A model generated the notes under the pieces. It was not told the DNA's origin and searched no databases. It was given only the letters and a program-made list of their open reading frames with translations. A stretch of DNA of 39,493 nucleotides from Chara braunii (lineage: Eukaryota > Streptophyta > Charophyceae > Charales > Characeae): assembly GCA_003427395.1 (NCBI GenBank), contig BFEA01000091.1, positions 3,080,020 through 3,119,512 on the forward strand. The letters are read 5' to 3'. This document shows, in pieces, positions 18,268 to 27,740 of the stretch. The position numbers and the translations under genes were made by a program. Every line of letters starts with the position of its first letter. Position 1 is the first letter of the stretch.

Positions 18268-18640
18268 CATAGGCCGCAGTCTTTGGGATGAGCCAGGCAC
18301 TCCGGCCTGGCTTAAACCACAAGTACACGGCCCCATCCTTGCAGTCCGAAAAGNCCGAAACGTCAAACACTGGGCCCGCCGTTGATAAATTCGATCGGCG
18401 GCCCCATTTTCGTTTTGCACTCAGACCCGCGGCCCATGTGCGCATGTACTGGTGGTTTAACCCTGACCGCAGGAAAAGAACCGAAATGTCGTGGACCCGT
18501 CCAGCTTATGGACATGTCCACAGCCCCAGGGTACTCTAGTACAGCTATCCTACAGAAATCCGGGCAATGAATATATACAACCCCAGATCGCTCGGCAAAT
18601 GTGACATCCATTTCTACCGTCTTCAACTTACTCGAAAGGC
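18268..18640 (-). other. Unrecognised coding-like fragment bracketed by family P motifs
   Basis: On the minus strand two frames give protein-like stretches: SGVVYIHCPDFCRIAVLEYP and VDMSISWTGPRHFGSF, then after a frame change SDCKDGAVYLWFKPGRSAWL. Part of the sequence also recurs inversely: the TGTACTTGTGGTTTAA region near 18310 versus TGTACTGGTGGTTTAA near 18446. There is an N at 18354. It may be a captured exon or part of a longer transposon gene. I do not recognise the family. Confidence 0.35.
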
Positions 18641-18721
18641 GCAACTGCAGTCCGGTTCCCAGCACGTGCTGCTCCCCTTGTGCACCCCCACCCCACCCCA
18701 AAAAAAAAAAAAAAAAAAGAA

Positions 18722-18945
18722 GGGCGCAGTCACGACTTCAGTTTAAAATTCACTTCAGGCATCCCTTGAATAAAAAGTTATTAAAAACACATCCCCGCCG
18801 GACCCTCAAGCTTAGGTTGTATACATCCACAATTTTCCCTGCTTTGGCACAACACATTCGCCAAATGGTGACTGAGCACATTTTCAAATCGTGACTGAGC
18901 ACATTTTTCAAACTGAAACTGCGACTGCGCCCTAGTTTTCCCTGA
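18722..18945. repeat. Foldback-type element, GGGCGCAGTC termini
   Basis: The left end reads GGGCGCAGTCACGACTTCAG, and the right end in inverse gives AGGGCGCAGTCGCAGTTTCAG followed by TTTGAAAAATG. Arms are about 40 bases and diverged, and the centre is unique. It follows an 18-base A-run after CCCCACCCC. The terminus resembles those of the elements at 20580 and 24080. Confidence 0.55.
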
Positions 18946-19240
18946 ACAACACCAACGAAATGCAGAACGCAAGTGTCCTAATTTGATAAAGATATACCAA
19001 TCAAGTACCCTATGTATCTGACTACCTACGGTCTCCGGACAGGAAATAAATTTCTGGGAAAATGTGTCGCCCGCAACCAGCCAAATCCACACAAAAGACT
19101 TGGACAAAAAAAAGAAGGCACCCTGTGGTCGAAAGGTCATTCTCCCTGTGCTCACCCGTCCCCTGTTCACAGAGAAAAGGCTGAAAACTGCAGCTGCAGT
19201 TTCTGGCCCTCCTGCTGCAATTTCGATTGTCGCCAAACCC

Positions 19241-19404
19241 GGGCCTCCGTCCCACCTGCACATTTTCGTTGTAGGAGGCTACCACAAAGCGACTGGCGGC
19301 CGTCTAGGGACCATCTATTTTGTCAATCCATGGTCCTTAGGCGGCCCGCCATTCTCTTCTTGGTAGCCTCCTACAACGAAAATGAGCAGGTGGGACCGAA
19401 GCCC
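19241..19404. repeat. Near-perfect large hairpin, arms ~74 bp
   Basis: 19241-19314 and 19330-19404 are inverted copies around a 15-base loop. The segment CATTTTCGTTGTAGGAGGCTACC is identical in both arms, as are TCCCACCTG outside it and GGACCAT at the loop; the part between is more worn. The low divergence of the outer 35 bases suggests a young or selected structure. It is non-coding and fits a foldback MITE or a long hairpin RNA. Confidence 0.85.
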
Positions 19405-19409
19405 CCCCG

Positions 19410-20440
19410 GTTATGTCCCCAACGGTTGATGAACAGTTTGACAGATTTCACGCAACATCCTTTCTTTCGAACTTTGTACTGCAAGTCTGCCAAAATTGCC
19501 TGTTTTATCCCGTTTTTTTTTTTTTTTTTTTTGTCTTCAGCTCTTACCATGGGCCGCGAAAGGTTGTCCCCTCTCCTCCTCATTGCATATTTCCTGAGTG
19601 TCGAGAACGTGCACAGTACTCGGGTGTTGCCTGATACGTACGGTAAAGTGTATGAAATGGCAGAAATGGACACTTCAATCCTGGACTGCAGGCTGTTAGC
19701 AACAATGGATGTTCAAACATATATTATTCAGAAAACACGGGTTGTTGTCTGCTCTTCTGTGTGTACACAAGTTGCTACCTCCTTGACGCTCGTGGGTGGA
19801 TTTGCATCGCTCGCATGGACAGCAGCATCTCTTCCTTCGAGAGCACAATAATAATTTGGTTGATAGTGATCAGATATTGACAGCAATGGATTTCTCCAGG
19901 GATGGTGGAGAGAAGACGAACAGAACAAAATAAGGCGTGCACACATGTATTGCAGACAACACTAGCTGGACACAACTTTAACAGCTGCTCGTGCTAGTGC
20001 AAGCTCCAGCAATATTGCTCAGTCCCCACGTGGGGCCCTCTATTTGGTGGAAGGTTAGTGACGGCTCGAGCACTAGGGAGAGGAAATGTGTAATTGACGG
20101 TTCGAGCAAAAGGGGGGACCATCTTTTTTGTAAGATAACTCTACACGTGACTGGCCCCAGGAAATTCTGAGTCATTTTGCCATTCTTGTATGATAATTGT
20201 TGTCCCAATCATCCAGGAAGGTTATGGCTCTTCCTCCCTCCAGTTGTATCAGACCAGAGGATCTCCATGGCCCTTATGTTGCTCAACTCCGAATAAAGAA
20301 AGAAAAGAAAAAGGACTAAAAAGAAAAAAGGACTAAAAAGAAAAAGAAAGAAGACATAATATTGAGTCACACATGCAGGGATGATTGCCTTGTAACAGCT
20401 CGCAGAACACTGACGATCAGAATGAACCACAGAGCATATA
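19410..20440. other. No recognisable gene
   Basis: There is a T-run at 19510-19532, a purine tract at 20291-20350 (GGACTAAAAAGAAAAA repeated), and short open frames on both strands with no known motif. The plus-strand open frame that spans 19012-19851 crosses the hairpin at 19241-19404 and shows no domain, so I do not call it a gene. Confidence 0.4.
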
Positions 20441-20579
20441 ACCTCGAAAGTAGGTGGGAGGGGGTCTGGTTCTAAGGGATGGACCCCACTGCAGCGCGGA
20501 AAGTTTTTTTTCAGACTCCGCTGTGTGCGGGAAATTGGGCAAACTATTGTGTTGTTGTTTCTACTCCTGTTTGTTTTTA

Positions 20580-20771
20580 GGGGAAACTACGCGGGAGTCA
20601 CAAAAACGAGTTATACTTGCAGTATGGGCCAAGATACAGTTTCGAATTGCAGTTCGGGCAATGTATACAACCCAGCTTCTTGGCCAGGTAGGGTGCCCGG
20701 AATGCAATTGCAAACTGTATCTGACCCCATAGTGCAATTATAACTCCTTTTTGTGACTCCCGCGTAGTTAC
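20580..20771. repeat. Foldback element with ~82-bp arms, cut by the gap
   Basis: 20584-20664 is repeated inversely at 20690-20770 with roughly 85-90 percent identity: AACTACGCGGGAGTCACAAAAA, GAGTTATA-TTGCA-TATGG, GATACAGTTT and ATTGCA--TC-GGGCA occur in both arms. The 25-base centre is not paired. The right arm ends one base before the run of Ns. The same peptide-like reading appears from both arms in opposite directions, which is a consequence of the inverted repeat and not a gene. Confidence 0.85.
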
Positions 20772-21601
20772 NNNNNNNNNNNNNNNNNNNNNNNNNNNNN
20801 NNNNNNNNNNNNNNNNNNNNNNNNNNNNNNNNNNNNNNNNNNNNNNNNNNNNNNNNNNNNNNNNNNNNNNNNNNNNNNNNNNNNNNNNNNNNNNNNNNNN
20901 NNNNNNNNNNNNNNNNNNNNNNNNNNNNNNNNNNNNNNNNNNNNNNNNNNNNNNNNNNNNNNNNNNNNNNNNNNNNNNNNNNNNNNNNNNNNNNNNNNNN
21001 NNNNNNNNNNNNNNNNNNNNNNNNNNNNNNNNNNNNNNNNNNNNNNNNNNNNNNNNNNNNNNNNNNNNNNNNNNNNNNNNNNNNNNNNNNNNNNNNNNNN
21101 NNNNNNNNNNNNNNNNNNNNNNNNNNNNNNNNNNNNNNNNNNNNNNNNNNNNNNNNNNNNNNNNNNNNNNNNNNNNNNNNNNNNNNNNNNNNNNNNNNNN
21201 NNNNNNNNNNNNNNNNNNNNNNNNNNNNNNNNNNNNNNNNNNNNNNNNNNNNNNNNNNNNNNNNNNNNNNNNNNNNNNNNNNNNNNNNNNNNNNNNNNNN
21301 NNNNNNNNNNNNNNNNNNNNNNNNNNNNNNNNNNNNNNNNNNNNNNNNNNNNNNNNNNNNNNNNNNNNNNNNNNNNNNNNNNNNNNNNNNNNNNNNNNNN
21401 NNNNNNNNNNNNNNNNNNNNNNNNNNNNNNNNNNNNNNNNNNNNNNNNNNNNNNNNNNNNNNNNNNNNNNNNNNNNNNNNNNNNNNNNNNNNNNNNNNNN
21501 NNNNNNNNNNNNNNNNNNNNNNNNNNNNNNNNNNNNNNNNNNNNNNNNNNNNNNNNNNNNNNNNNNNNNNNNNNNNNNNNNNNNNNNNNNNNNNNNNNNN
21601 N
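20772..21601. other. Assembly gap (830 Ns)
   Basis: The run of unresolved bases starts directly at the end of an 82-bp-arm hairpin and ends at a T-run (21602-21610). Its size may be an estimate. Any open frame across it is meaningless. Confidence 0.98.
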
Positions 21602-21961
21602 TTTTTTTTTAAGAAAAAGAGCCCTGTGCCCAAGGCTCCAATTTTGAAATTGATTACAACACTTATTCACACGCCTCTTCCCATTAGGGCTGAAAGAGCC
21701 TCAGCCACTGCTCCGCTGGAGACAGCTTCCCTGCATAACACAGATATAGCATATTCGTGGGGCATTATTGCTTCCCCAATGAGGAAGGATTAACCCCGTT
21801 GTGTGTATAATCAATCTCCGCCCTACGAAGGTCCTCAACTATCCCCACTTCAATCTTCTACGCAGTGAGGCATTGAGGAGTAGGGGAGATATCCATTAGG
21901 CAAAGAGATTGGAATCCTTCGAGCGCCTAAAAGCGCCTAAACGCACTCTGTAACCTTAGGG

Positions 21962-21994
<33 letters not shown>

Positions 21995-22000
21995 GGCGCT
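21602..22000. other. No gene seen; ends in a poly(A) run
   Basis: Mixed-composition sequence has no domain. It includes a short repeated phrase (GCGCCTAAAAGCGCCTAAACGC) at about 21924-21945 and a run of about 29 A at 21964-21992. The A-run could be the tail of a retroposed sequence lying to its left, whose body would be 21610-21960. Confidence 0.4.
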
Positions 22001-22071
22001 GTCAATGATATGGTTCCAGCTATCCCCCAGTTTTTCGCTTTGTCAGTCGTCCCGTTATCAGATCCTCCCAG

Positions 22072-22385
22072 ACCTCCACTCCTCCCTTGTACCGGCCTTC
22101 GTTGTCATTTCCCACACGCCGGGTTGCAGGTCGTCTTGCCGTTTCAGTCTTATAGGCCTCTGTCATCATGAGGTCTTCCTGTGGCACTCTCCGCAGCTCT
22201 GTTGGTTTGTGGCTTCCTCTGAATCCTCCACTCATCCCTTATGCCGCCCATCGTTGTCGTTTCTCACACACCCGGATGCAGGTCGTCTTGCCGTTCCAAT
22301 CTTCTAAACCTCAATCATCTTGAGATCTGCCCGTGGCGCTCTCCGCAGCCCTGTTGGCGTGTGGCTCCCCTGTGGAGGAGGGGGA
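22072..22385 (-). repeat. ~155-bp tandem duplication
   Basis: Two adjacent units share GTTGTC-TTTC-CACAC-CCGG, TGCAGGTCGTCTTGCCGTT and CTCTCCGCAG-CCTGTTGG. The units start near 22072 and 22227 and differ at about one base in six. The duplication lies at the 3' end of the minus-strand ORF described next, so the encoded peptide would be duplicated too. Confidence 0.7.
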
Positions 22386-22815
22386 GGGGGGGGTGGGGAA
22401 GGGGGGAGACTGGACTGGGATGATGACAAAGGATGGAGGAGTGGCTGCATAGCGGATAGAGAAGCAGGACAAGGGTTTGAAGGGCCAAGTATGCTCGTCC
22501 CTCCTCCAGTTGTGCCATGTTAATTGTGAGTTGTCCATCTCCGCGATTGCTCTCCTCGGTCCCAGCCATTCGTCTGCGAAGGAGGTTCTTGCTTCCTCTA
22601 TCTTCTGTTGCTTAACCTGTGGGATGAGGACGAGGTTCTTTTCTATGTTGCGTATTTGCTGCCTGAGTTGGTCCCATGGATCCTTTTCTACCGAAATTGC
22701 CGGTTCAAACTCGCGCCGTGATATCTTTGCCGCATTTTTTTTTTTGCATTTGCGAACTCAAAACCGGCCGCGCCCAGACTTGTTTCTTTTTTTGAGGTAA
22801 GTACATTCATTGTCA
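22311..22815 (-). pseudogene. Charged helical ORF fragment (LINE ORF1-like?)
   Basis: The minus strand reads MNVLTSKKETSLGAAGFEFA, then through an 11-base A-run (22735-22745) where the frame slips by one base, then SRREFEPAISVEKDPWDQL, RQQIRNIEKNLVLIPQVKQQ, KIEEARTSFADEWLGPRRAI and a Pro/Ser-rich end to 22311. The middle part looks like a short coiled coil. Its setting among retroelements suggests an ORF1-type protein, but there is no diagnostic motif. The A-run slip either marks decay or is a sequencing problem in the homopolymer. The stretch 22816-23100 has no other recognisable gene. Confidence 0.4.
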
Positions 22816-23101
22816 TCGTTGAGTGTCGAATGGGCAAAAAACACACGTGTATACCACGCCGAGTTCGAAAAGGCGACGGAAGTACCAACGGCCGTGGTGT
22901 CTGACCTGACCGTGGTGTCAGAGGGGAAAACAAAAAGAAAAGAAAATGCCCAACGGATACTTTTGGACCGAAATCGCTCATTTCCAGTTGGCGCGTGGTT
23001 TCTTTGCCGGCGTGAGTTGTTTTTGCCTTTAGGGTTTCAAAAACACCCGAGTTCACCGTTCTTTTCTTCTTTTTTTTTCGTCAGGAACATTGCTCCAATC
23101 C

Positions 23102-23195
23102 TTTTTTTTTTTTTTTTTTTTTTGGAAGAAACAACCCGAGAGAATGCTTGTGGGGAGCAGCACGTGCCGGGAACCGGGCCCAGCGTCCCTTAGGA
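23102..23195 (-). repeat. SINE-like family P, copy with poly(A)
   Basis: On the plus strand a T-run of about 23 is followed, after about 25 bases, by TGTGGGGAGCAGCACGTGCC, GGGAACCGGGCCCAGCGTCC and CTTA. This is the best-preserved conserved block of the family. The hairpin segment between tail and block is missing, so the copy is internally deleted. Confidence 0.7.
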
Positions 23196-23527
23196 GGATT
23201 TACAGATCAAATGAGATACCGGGGCCATTACCGGGCTTCGGCTGAGGACTACATACTTATGATGAAAGACTTCCAGAACAGCCAAGACCTTTTTTTCCCC
23301 CTTTTTCTTTTTGGCTGAGCCCAAGAGGCATAGTCCATGAAAACTGCCAAACTATTAAAGTTCAATCTGTGACTATACCAACAGGAATAGAAAGGAACAG
23401 AAGCCTCCCACCACGGTTACCCTTCCAACCAACCCCTACGCTTCCCTCCTGCAAGACTTAGTGCTAAGCAGCCACCATCTCTTGAGTTACATGCCCTTCC
23501 ACCATTGTGAGAGCTCATTATTAGACC

Positions 23528-23690
23528 CTTTCTTTTTTTTTTTCTTTTTTTTTTTTCAAACACCCCCGCCGATGGTAGTGATGCTGATAAGAGCAGACGC
23601 CACTACCAGTCGGGGAGAGGCTCCATCTATTGGTGGGGAGTGTCACCTGCTGGAAAACGGGTCCAGCGTCCCTTACACAGACAGACCCCG
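23528..23690 (-). repeat. SINE-like family P, most complete copy
   Basis: Minus-strand order: conserved 5' block (GGGACGCTGGACCCGTTTTC...), CACCAATAGATGGAGCC, a hairpin GGTAGTGGCG...CACTACC (arms 23574-23580 and 23601-23607, inner pair TGCT/AGCA), a CGGCGGGGGTG spacer and a poly(A) tail of about 28 bases interrupted by one G. Length without tail is about 130 bases. The poly(A) tail indicates retroposition by a LINE. No clear A- and B-box was seen, so the origin (tRNA, 5S or 7SL) is open. Confidence 0.7.
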
Positions 23691-24074
23691 CGAGTGTCAT
23701 GCAGCCCGCTGGCCCTTCCTTAGATCTCTCTACCAGGCCTCAAGCTCCCCTGATGCTACGAGTTACAGAATGGGGGGAGGCAGCACCAGCCAGCATCTTT
23801 CTGGCCTCAGCCGGCTACAGGCTACTCAAAGTGTCAGCAGCCACATAACCTGCAACATCCAAGACTTCACCTCAGAACGAAAGATATCCACTCCAACCTA
23901 AGCCCTACGCCCCATTCCACCTATCAGGATCCATAGGTACAAGCCCAAGTGGTGCTTACCTACTGCCCTTGCACCCCCAAAAGAGGAGGTAAGGTGAGGC
24001 AATCGCTCGAAACCCTAACCTCAGATTGGAAGACTCCCGTGTGAGTGATTCCTCATCATACAGAAATACAAAAA

Positions 24075-24215
24075 AGGGGTAACTTCGGCGCAGTCACGAA
24101 AACAGTTTGTAATTGCAATTGAAACTGCGTTTTAGCAGTTTAGTCAGGGCCCAAGTTTCAATTGCAGTTGAAACTCGGGCTGCCTTTAGGTAGCAGTTCA
24201 GTCAGGGCCCTCGTC
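24075..24215. repeat. Foldback/tandem element with AATTGCAATTGAAACT core
   Basis: The left end GGCGCAGTCACGAAAACAG resembles the termini at 18722 and 20584. Inside, AATTGCAATTGAAACT and its inverse-related AGTTTCAATTGCAGTTGAAA face each other, and AGCAGTT-AGTCAGGGCCC occurs twice, about 60 bases apart. It is non-coding. The stretch 23690-24070 to the left shows nothing recognisable. Confidence 0.5.
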
Positions 24216-24301
24216 TATCCACGAACACCAGATAAATTAAAAAAAAAAAAAAAAACATCCCTTATGCTGTGATTGCGGTCCGATACAGGACGCTAAATGA
24301 A

Positions 24302-24932
24302 GCGGCTTCCCGTACCGAGTCGCCGATCAGAGTTATAGGAGGGGCGTGGCCGAGGATTTTTGGCGGTAGGGGTTGAGTCTCCCGGTCGGAACGGGGGACT
24401 CTCGTTTCGAACCAGAGGTTATCCCGGGATCAATCTTTCGCCACGGAGTCCCGTGGAGGTCGGGTCAGTCCAGGGTGACGAAAACTGAATAGTTCCGCAA
24501 AGACGAACTGCCGCAGTGAATCAAAACGAAGAAAGGCCGCAGGGGGAGGAGGCCACGACGGCTAAGGACCGAAGACCGGGCCGTCGGGTTTTTGTTGTAG
24601 AGGTGGTTGGTTCGAGGCCTTCAGGCCTCGGCGTCGGACTCACAAAGTCCGTGCGGAAGTTTCCGAGAGGGTGAAGCGACGGGAGAGTTTGCCGACCCCC
24701 GAATTCGAAATTGTGCGGGCAGCGCCCCCGCATTACGGGAGAGCTCCGGGAAACGTGCCGCTCCCTTGTAGCCCAGGACCAGTCGTCGCCAAGAACACGA
24801 GTCTCCCTGGCGACACCAGCGACAATCAAACTGCGGCCGCCACGTGGCGTGAGCGGCCGACCAGGGCAACACAGTCAAATCCGTATAAGGCAATATTAGA
24901 GTCGGGGAATCGAAGCGATCAATCAAGACGAA
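24302..24932 (-). repeat. 3' LTR of element B
   Basis: 24302-24783 is the inverse of 96-580 with scattered substitutions. The remaining 150 bases extend the LTR in its 5' direction beyond what the other copy keeps. On the minus strand it follows a purine run. It has no obvious TG...CA ends. The two LTR copies lie in opposite orientation, so they are not the two ends of one element. Confidence 0.7.
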
Positions 24933-24944
24933 CCCGTCTCCCCT
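24933..24944 (-). other. Polypurine tract
   Basis: AGGGGAGACGGG on the minus strand lies directly before the LTR. This is the usual position and composition of the plus-strand primer of LTR retrotransposons. One C interrupts the purine run. Confidence 0.55.
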
Positions 24945-24949
24945 AATAT

Positions 24950-26372
24950 TAAACGCCCGGGGTGGGTCCCGCCAACAGACTTGCTCCGTGCTCCGTTCGA
25001 CTCAAAGCGCGCCGTACATCCGCATCGCAGTAGACGCCGTCGTCATCTGCGATGGGAAAGGCCGGTAGCGAGATGGGATGATCGGAGGCAGGCGATGAAC
25101 ACGGGCCAAACCCCGCGCTCCCGGTCCTCCGTACCAACACCGTCTCCATACAACACTCGATGTAACCCTTCCATCTCAAGGTTGGTGCGCCGGAAGAAGG
25201 TGATGGAAACTAAGTTCTCTTCCCCGTCGCGGGGGCGTCGACCGCGCGCACGGACGCAGGCGGTTGACGTCACCGATGCCGGGACGAGAAGTTCAAAAGC
25301 GATGACTACCAGTTCAAAAAGAAAGGCGCGAGAGCCTGTTCGGCGCCGCGGACTTCGCGCATAGCTCGCGCAGCATTGCAGCCGAGATCAAAGAGAGGGA
25401 GAGGAGAGGGTTGCGCAAATTTATAGCGCAGGAGGCGGCAGGTTGTCAGCGTGAGGTGCGGGCAGCGCAGAGTGTAGATGGGCAGGGCAAAAGAAAGGTG
25501 GGAAGTCAGAGGGTTCGACCCGCGGGGTTGCATGGTCCTACGTGATTGGGGTGTTCGTTCAAGTGGTGCACGGTTTCCCGCTCTCCACATTGATCCGAGC
25601 ATCCCAACTACGCAGCCAATCACTTCACGAAGGAAGACGGGGTAAGGATCAAGCTGGGCGTAGGGGAAGACGAAGAGTCCGACTTGAGGGAAACACGCGC
25701 AGCAAAAAAGGAAGATGGCGCGGGGATGCAAAGCAAGAAACGGGGGTGCGAGACGCGCGAAGAAATCGGAGCTTAGTCGTGCGCGCGCAAAAATTCAAAA
25801 AGTCCCAACCGAAACCGTTTCTTGGTTTTCATACCGCGGCCGCTATTCACCCGCGCGGGAGTTATTTAGCCAAAAAAAAAAAAATGAAAAAGCCGTTTCA
25901 AAAAGGAAAGCAAAAGCACAAAGAAAGAAAAACCCCTTTTTGTTCGCATCCGTACTTCGGGGCTTCCGGGGGATTTTTCCTCAGGGATACGGCAAGCCGC
26001 GCGGTACGGGTCTGAGCTTATCACATCTGTGATACGCAGGGGGTTCCGAAAAATTAGTAGTCTCCCGACTGCTGATGTCATCGTATTTTGGATGCCCGGG
26101 CGGCCTCTTCATCGTCAGCTGGCCCGAGCATCTCCTATCCTACTTCGACGCATTTCGCATCGTCAGTCATCTCCCGCTTATTATACATCCGATCGTGCGG
26201 CCCCTTCATCGTCAGCTGGCCCGATCGGTAAGTAGTCCACTGATTTTTTTTTATTTATTATTATTTTTTTTTTTATACACAGCGCGTCTCAACGCGCGAA
26301 CTTTGGGCATAGGAGATGAAGATGATGAAGAGAAAGAGGAGGAGAGAAGAGGGGAGAGGTAGACGAGGGTGA
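24950..26372. other. Non-coding stretch before the LTR of element B
   Basis: No domain is seen on either strand. It includes an A-run at 25872-25884, a T/A-rich run at 26242-26278 and a purine-rich segment at 26310-26360. Two direct copies of TCATCGTCAGCTGGCCCGA lie about 98 bases apart (near 26107 and 26205). Short open frames here are of low complexity. Confidence 0.4.
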
Positions 26373-26885
26373 TCAGAGGAAGTGATCGATGTCGGGATTG
26401 AGAGGGGGCGGAATAGGTGGAAGAAAAGCGGCCATTGCCGTGGGAGTCGTCGGCGCGTCTTCCTCATGGAAGTGGGGTAGGACGAACGAAGGATAGAGGA
26501 AGGCCCCCGGCACATGAGACAGGACACATGGCGCCAGATCCGCCACCGCTCGCACCACCCGCTTGCGCACCGATCGGGGTCCTGGACCCGTCATCACCAC
26601 ATGAATCTCGGTGTAAGGCCGCCGCTCCCGCTTCTGCGCCGCGAAGACAAGGAAATGGTACATCACATTGGGACGCTGCCCGGTCTCATAGATGAGCGTC
26701 CCCGCCAGTCGCGCCGCGATACACCCTTGAAAAGGTGGTGTCAGATATGGCTCCCACGCCGGATCAGGGCGCGGCGCCCCCACGATGGCCTCGAGCCTGA
26801 TGGTGGTGGGTTCCACCATGAAATCCACCTCTGTCGGATGGACCGTCCGGCTCGGAGGAACTACTAATGTCAATGATCGGGGCAT
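26373..26885 (-). CDS. ORF Z, unrecognised protein after integrase
   Basis: 170 codons run from an ATG at 26885 (MPRSLTLVVPPSRT). The middle is a compact, globular-looking stretch (VDFMVEPTTIRLEAIVGAPR, FQGCIAARLAGTLIYETGQR, PNVMYHFLVFAAQKRERRPY, EIHVVMTGPGPRSVRKRVVR), and the tail is Pro-rich. No transmembrane helix or zinc finger is visible. Part of it resembles ORF Y (WE...L...G......F/Y..LVF/VYYVI), so Y and Z may be related domains of one larger protein split by frameshifts between 27081 and 26886. In the element it would be a 3' accessory protein. Function unknown. Confidence 0.45.
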   Translation of the reverse strand: MPRSLTLVVPPSRTVHPTEVDFMVEPTTIRLEAIVGAPRPDPAWEPYLTPPFQGCIAARLAGTLIYETGQRPNVMYHFLVFAAQKRERRPYTEIHVVMTGPGPRSVRKRVVRAVADLAPCVLSHVPGAFLYPSFVLPHFHEEDAPTTPTAMAAFLPPIPPPLNPDIDHFL

Positions 26886-27080
26886 TTCGGGGTGGCTGGC
26901 AGAAGCGGAAAGGTCCCGCGAGGACGGGGGATCTGGATACGGGATCCGGTAATCCGATTCGGCTTCCCTGCTGCGGCTGATGGCCCGGCTCCATCGAGAT
27001 TGAGATCGGGCACGCGCGGGAAGGGCGGCGATGGCACGACAGTCTCCTTAACGAGCGTCGCCGCGCTCCCAGGCACTGGA

Positions 27081-27740
27081 TCAAGATTCCGCGTGCGTGC
27101 GGGCTGAACCACCTCCTCCCCTCCACCGATTCTGCTGCCTTGCAATTCCTGGCGACGGGTGGCATCTCTTCCTCTTCGGCGTCTTCTGGGGGGCCTTTGG
27201 CGGCGCCGGTCTGGGATACGACGAGGGAGGTCGCAACGGCTTTTCCTCCGGGAAGTCCTCCAACCTCTCCGCGCGCTGCGCAATGTAATCCGAGATGACG
27301 ACCACGTTGTACGTTCTCCACGGGGCAGCCGCCGTCCGCAATTGTGGTTGGATCTCCTCTTCCTCGCTCGCGATCACTTGCGCAATGGATAGGAGCTCAA
27401 GATGTATGAGCTCCAACAATCCCGGATCGATCGTCTGGAGCTGGGCGAATGGGTACAGCGCCACCGTCCCCTCCTTCTGCGCTGGCTTGGGCCGTGTGAT
27501 GACGTAATAGACGACGAAGTGCTCCCCGATGCAGTGGTCTTCGTGATCCACGAAGAATCGGAACATCCCCAACGCCACCGACTTGTACAGCGCTCGGTGC
27601 AACTCCCACGTGTCTTCGTCTGCGAAGGGCAACGGCTCCACGTCAGTCAGCTCCACCAAATACTACGAGAACTCGCGCATAGGATAAGGGCCCTCCGTGA
27701 GTTGATAGGGGAGAGTGGTGTAAGAGAAGAAGGGATGCAT
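27081..27740 (-). pseudogene. ORF Y, unrecognised protein after integrase (one internal stop)
   Basis: The frame begins at an ATG at 27740 (MHPFFSYTTLPYQLTEGPYP), meets TAG at 27663-27665 and continues as YLVELTDVEPLPFADEDTWE, LHRALYKSVALGMFRFFVDH, CIGEHFVVYYVITRPKPAQK and a helical, acidic part, ending in a Pro/Lys/Arg-rich tail with KRKR. It overlaps the end of ORF X by about 94 bases in another frame. TAG stands where Trp would fit, one G-to-A change away. The Lys/Arg-rich tail could be a nuclear signal. I do not recognise the family. Confidence 0.45.

Noticed and set aside
19012-19851. 279-codon plus-strand ORF
   Set aside because: It runs through the large hairpin at 19241-19404 and a T-run, with no domain or sensible start.
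20611-21670. Long minus-strand ORFs across the gap
   Set aside because: Most codons are Ns; the readable ends come from the hairpin arm.
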